Source: Synechococcales cyanobacterium PMM_0003 | Lineage (GTDB): Bacteria; Cyanobacteriota; Cyanobacteriia; Pseudanabaenales; Pseudanabaenaceae | Assembly: GCA_949128015.1 (NCBI GenBank) | Contig: CASBRC010000480.1 | Location: 1 to 7,719, forward strand | DNA: 7,719 bases | Reading direction: 5' to 3' | Shown: piece after piece, positions 5,558 through 7,719 of the stretch | Numbering within the stretch: the first letter of the stretch is position 1 | Layout: each line of letters opens with the position of its first letter | Program-made: the position numbers and the translations under genes | The notes under the pieces: generated by a model | Told to the model about the DNA's origin: nothing | What the model saw: only the letters and a program-made list of their open reading frames with translations | Database searches by the model: none

Positions 5558-6613
5558 ATGCGAAAATCCACAATCCCCACCATTACCCTAGCAACACTGC
5601 TTTGCCTCTTCACAAATAACTACTTTTTAGTTAGCTCGGCATATGCGGCTAGTAAATCTGCCATTTCACCAGATATCTCCGTATCACAGCCTTCTGCGCC
5701 AGCACCTCAAGCGCAACCTGCGATCGCACCTGCGGCTCCGACTGTCGAGATCAAGACCGAAAGTACTTTTAACGCGGCTCCAGCCAATAATCCTACCAAT
5801 AAACCTGCCAATCAGCCTGTAAGTAATGCAGGAAATAATCGCGAATCTGTTCAAGTTAACTTTGAGGCTGCATCTACTCCATCACCTAAAGCATCAGGAC
5901 TAAAATTAAAACCTGTCGAAATTGTCCTTGAAAATCGCTCAACTGGTTGCAAATTCAAGGCTAGTAGTCTTCTAGAGCGCAATGCTAATCTTTGCAATCC
6001 TAAAGTTGCGATCGCAAAACAAAATAGATCGCAAAACTATTATCAAAATGGCAATGTTTTGTACGCGGCTGCCTCAGGTGAAACTGCCGTACAAGTGCGT
6101 AGCCTTACATCAGCAGAAATTGCGGCGATGAGTCTGCCTAGCAATGGCGATAAGCAAATGTTATTCCCGTTGATCGCGCCATCAGTAATGAGTTCGCTGT
6201 TTGGTAGTCGTGTGCATCCTATTACTGGTCAAGTGCGTTTTCACCAAGGCACGGATTTAGCTGCTCCAGAAGGCACGCCTGTCGTCGCCGCCTTTAGTGG
6301 TCGCGTGGAGATCGCGGGTTGGCTCGGTGGCTATGGCTTAATTGTGGTGATTTCTCACGGTGATACCCATGAAACTCGTTATGCACATTTGTCTGAGGTT
6401 TTGGTTAAATCTGGTCAAGAGGTCAAACAGGGCAATGTGATCGGTTTAGTCGGTAGCACTGGCATGTCAACTGGTCCTCATTTACATTTTGAGATTTGGC
6501 AAAAGATGCAAGAGGGTTTAGTTGCGATCGATCCTACGCCACAGTTGATGCTAGCAATGGAGCAGTTACAAAAATATCTCGCTCAAGCACCTAGGTCTAC
6601 AGGCCGAGCCTAA
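5558..6613 (+). CDS. Exported LytM/M23-family metallopeptidase
   Basis: This is a secreted cell-wall peptidase of the LytM/M23 family, predicted to cut peptidoglycan cross-links. The 351-residue protein begins with a signal peptide (about 1-31: basic start, hydrophobic core, AYA before ASKS). A Pro/Ala/Gln/Asn-rich linker follows (about 41-110). A middle region has two cysteines (C131 and C146, possible disulfide). The M23 domain spans about 203-327. The zinc ligands H229 and D233 (HxxxD) and H310 are present, and H277 and H308 fill the catalytic positions, so it looks active rather than a degenerate EnvC/NlpD-type activator. SSLFGSRVHPITG and STGPHLHFE are diagnostic. No membrane anchor or LysM domain was recognised. 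It starts 9 nt after the biotin ligase stop, so co-transcription is likely, though functionally unexplained. No clear Shine-Dalgarno is visible. A 30-bp-stem hairpin follows 2 nt after the stop. Confidence 0.93.
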   Translation: MRKSTIPTITLATLLCLFTNNYFLVSSAYAASKSAISPDISVSQPSAPAPQAQPAIAPAAPTVEIKTESTFNAAPANNPTNKPANQPVSNAGNNRESVQVNFEAASTPSPKASGLKLKPVEIVLENRSTGCKFKASSLLERNANLCNPKVAIAKQNRSQNYYQNGNVLYAAASGETAVQVRSLTSAEIAAMSLPSNGDKQMLFPLIAPSVMSSLFGSRVHPITGQVRFHQGTDLAAPEGTPVVAAFSGRVEIAGWLGGYGLIVVISHGDTHETRYAHLSEVLVKSGQEVKQGNVIGLVGSTGMSTGPHLHFEIWQKMQEGLVAIDPTPQLMLAMEQLQKYLAQAPRSTGRA

Positions 6614-6615
6614 AG

Positions 6616-6678
6616 AAACAAAATAACTTATACGATTCGGCGGGCAAAGCCCGCCGAATCGTATAAGTTATTTTGTTT
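6616..6678 (+). terminator. Very long perfect hairpin, likely terminator (repeat R6)
   Basis: The 30-nt arms 6616-6645 and 6649-6678 pair perfectly around AAA. The outer 18 nt (AAACAAAATAACTTATAC) are unrelated to those of the repeat at 4713-4765, while the inner 12 nt (GATTCGGCGGGC) are identical. It starts 2 nt after the M23 peptidase stop, and its 3' arm ends in TTATTTTGTTT, giving a U-rich end. A HIP1 octamer follows at 6679. Confidence 0.75.
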
Positions 6679-6708
6679 GCGATCGCTATTAAGAATAATG
6701 CGTATTGT

Positions 6709-6738
6709 TTGATACGGGTAGACAAATTATTGTAGAGT
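6709..6738 (+). promoter_or_regulatory. hupE: Candidate promoter of the riboswitch-hupE transcript
   Basis: TTGATA (6709-6714, 5/6 match to TTGACA) is followed after 18 bp by TAGAGT (6733-6738, 4/6 match to TATAAT). A start near 6745 would give a leader of about 200 nt containing the hairpin at 6754-6778 and the entire riboswitch. It is the best pair between the preceding hairpin and the riboswitch, assigned by consensus only. Confidence 0.35.
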
Positions 6739-6753
6739 CAAAAGCTGTTCTAG

Positions 6754-6778
6754 TTTTAACGGGGAACAGCCGTTAAAA
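6754..6778 (+). other. Hairpin at the 5' end of the riboswitch leader
   Basis: TTTTAACGG (6754-6762) and CCGTTAAAA (6770-6778) pair exactly around a 7-nt loop, GGAACAG. No U-run follows, so it is not a terminator. The loop bases GAACAG could instead pair with CTGTTC at 6746-6751, giving an alternative fold. It lies just before the conserved riboswitch core and may protect the RNA's 5' end or extend the riboswitch. Its role is unknown. Confidence 0.4.
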
Positions 6779-6795
6779 GTGAGATTAAGCTAAAA

Positions 6796-6906
6796 TAATC
6801 GATTTTGCCTAGTCTCAAATGGGGAAAGTTTGGTGAAAGTCCAACGCTGTACCGCAACTGTAAAAGCTAACCAATCCAAAACAGCTTGAAGTCAGGATGC
6901 CCGCTA
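6796..6906 (+). promoter_or_regulatory. Cobalamin (B12) riboswitch
   Basis: The conserved core is visible in order: TTTTGCC (6803-6809), GGGGAAAG (6821-6828), TTTGGTGAAAGTCC, then AACGCTG and the B12 box CCGCAACTGTAA (6852-6863). A variable arm follows (AAGCT near 6864-6868 pairing with AGCTT at 6882-6886), and then the closing block GTCAGGATGCCCGC (6891-6904). This is the adenosyl/methylcobalamin-binding aptamer class. The ends are approximate because the outer helices were judged by eye. It lies 37 nt upstream of a HupE-type transporter start. With enough cobalamin it is expected to turn that gene off. GTACCGCA replaces the more common GTCCCGCA, a minor variant. Confidence 0.93.
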
Positions 6907-6924
6907 TAACTAATTCAACTTTAT

Positions 6925-6941
6925 ATCTGCGAGTTACAGAT
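6925..6941 (+). promoter_or_regulatory. Possible riboswitch expression platform at the hupE start
   Basis: ATCTG (6925-6929) and CAGAT (6937-6941) form a 5-bp stem ending 2 nt before the start codon. The loop CGAGTTA holds the only Shine-Dalgarno-like GAG. AGTTA (6932-6936) can instead pair with TAACT (6907-6911), just after the aptamer. No U-run terminator is present, so translational control is more likely than attenuation. The loop's GCGAGTT partly complements AACGC of the aptamer, a candidate for the loop-loop contact known in this class. All of this is inference from pairing. Confidence 0.4.
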
Positions 6942-6943
6942 CT

Positions 6944-7618
6944 ATGAATCTATCTAAAATTTTCGCTTCAATTCAGGCTAAAGCCTTAGCGATCGCAATT
7001 GGTTTTAGCTTTTTAGTATTTGCTAGTCCCGCTTCAGCACATCACCCGATGGGCGGTAATGTGCCTAGCAACTTTTTTGAAGGCTTTTTGTCGGGATTGG
7101 CTCACCCCGTAATTGGGATTGATCACCTTGCATTTATTGTTTCCGTTGGTTTAATAGCCGCCCTTAAGCCCCAAGGAATCTTCATTCCCCTATCCTTTGT
7201 TTTATCGGCAATGATTGGGACTGGTATGCATTTGTTAGGTGTAACTTTGCCAGTAGTAGAATTAATTGTTTCTGCTTCCATTTTGCTGTTTGGTATTTTG
7301 TTGGCAATCAAAAACAGCCCTAACCTATTGGCAATCATTGCCATGTCAGCATTAGCAGGTTTGTTTCACGGTTACGCCTACGGTGAAGCAATTTTTGGCG
7401 CACAAACTACAGCTTTGGTCGCTTATTTGGCTGGATTCACGGTGATTCAGTTAGTGGTTTCAAGTGCAGCATTTTTGATTGGGCAGAAAGTTCTTAAGGG
7501 TAGTTTTGGTCAAGTATCTCCCAATCTGCGATCGGCTGGTTTAGTAATTTGTGGAGTTGGTGCTACATTTCTAGCTTCAAATCTTTCATCTCTGCTTCTT
7601 CCAGTGCCGAAGGGATAA
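6944..7618 (+). CDS. hupE: HupE/UreJ-family transporter, probable cobalt importer
   Basis: HupE/UreJ proteins are small secondary metal transporters. Members under a B12 riboswitch are thought to bring in cobalt for cobalamin synthesis. The 224-residue protein has a cleavable signal peptide (1-32, ending PASA), so the mature protein would begin with HHPMGG, a potential metal-binding N-terminus. About six membrane segments follow. Family motifs are HPVIGIDH (54-61), the helix with E106 (VELIVSASILLFG), and FHGYAYGEA (141-149). H33, H34, H54, H61, H96 and H142 are candidate ligands. The usual HGxAHGxE reads HGYAYGEA here, so the second His is Tyr. There are no hydrogenase or urease genes nearby, which together with the riboswitch favours cobalt over nickel. 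The start at 6944 follows the riboswitch by 37 nt and no earlier ATG gives a better signal peptide. Confidence 0.92.
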   Translation: MNLSKIFASIQAKALAIAIGFSFLVFASPASAHHPMGGNVPSNFFEGFLSGLAHPVIGIDHLAFIVSVGLIAALKPQGIFIPLSFVLSAMIGTGMHLLGVTLPVVELIVSASILLFGILLAIKNSPNLLAIIAMSALAGLFHGYAYGEAIFGAQTTALVAYLAGFTVIQLVVSSAAFLIGQKVLKGSFGQVSPNLRSAGLVICGVGATFLASNLSSLLLPVPKG

Positions 7619-7654
7619 GATCCATCCAAGAATTGGTGTTAGGAGATAAGAATT

Positions 7655-7719
7655 TACCCCACCCTAACCCTCCCCATGCAAAGGGGAGGGAACAAGATTT
7701 CTGGTTTTCCCCCTTTGCA
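7655..7719. repeat. GC-rich dispersed palindromic repeat, cut by window edge
   Basis: CCCTCCCC (7668-7675) and GGGGAGGG (7683-7690) form an 8-bp hairpin around ATGCAAA. In addition TGCAAAGGGG (7677-7686) is the exact complement of the last ten bases (7710-7719), giving a second, larger fold. The CCCCACCCTAACCCTCCCC...GGGGAGGG wording is familiar from intergenic repeats scattered through many cyanobacterial genomes (from memory, not searched). It lies about 37 nt after the hupE stop and may also end that transcript, although it lacks a U-run. Confidence 0.6.

Noticed and set aside
6754..6778. Intrinsic terminator upstream of the riboswitch.
   Set aside because: The 3' arm is followed by GTGAG, not a U-run, and the arm itself ends in A's on the transcript.
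1..7719. CRISPR array, transposase, phage, toxin-antitoxin or defence genes.
   Set aside because: None of the reading frames or repeat patterns fit. The inverted repeats are single hairpins at irregular distances, not regularly spaced direct repeats.

Overview
The window looks like an ordinary chromosomal stretch of a cyanobacterium. The octamer GCGATCGC (the cyanobacterial HIP1 repeat) occurs at least 14 times in 7.7 kb (e.g. 238, 1307, 1722, 1884, 2042, 2116, 3174, 4374, 5252, 5345, 5720, 6008, 6679, 6989). There is an ndhN gene, a subunit found only in the NDH-1 complex of oxygenic phototrophs. The moderate GC content and long A/T-armed hairpins would suit a Pseudanabaena-like filamentous form, but that genus guess is weak.

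Layout: (1) 1-188 is a short leader with a perfect 14-bp palindrome and a possible divergent gene fragment at the left edge. (2) 189-572 is a small membrane protein with a four-cysteine zinc ribbon, followed by a 26-bp-stem hairpin. (3) 752-1201 is ndhN, which converges on (4) a membrane fusion (HlyD/MacA-type) efflux adaptor at 1268-2608 on the minus strand. Two back-to-back hairpins separate the pair, and one of them contains the adaptor's stop codon. (5) 2609-2899 is a divergent intergenic region holding a 27-bp-stem hairpin. (6) 2900-3916 is an FHA-domain class III adenylate cyclase with all catalytic residues. (7) 4073-4693 is a scramblase/LURP-one-like protein. (8) 4808-5548 is a biotin-protein ligase without a DNA-binding domain, followed after 9 nt by (9) an exported LytM/M23 peptidase at 5558-6613. 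(10) From about 6709 there is a promoter candidate, a cobalamin riboswitch and a HupE/UreJ-type transporter, a self-contained B12-controlled cobalt-uptake unit. (11) The right edge is a GC-rich dispersed repeat.

The genes do not form one pathway. They are single-gene or two-gene units separated by hairpins. The most unusual content lies between the genes: a set of long, perfect inverted repeats (594-646, 1203-1229, 1236-1270, 2650-2706, 4713-4765, 6616-6678, and a decayed one at 3944-3982). They look modular. Some share outer arms (AAAACCC...GGGTTTT) with different cores. Others share a core (GATTCGGCGGGC and its complement) with unrelated but still perfectly complementary outer arms. Most sit just after stop codons and probably serve as terminators, but one lies between two divergent genes where no terminator is needed. 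No phage, CRISPR, transposase or defence genes were seen.
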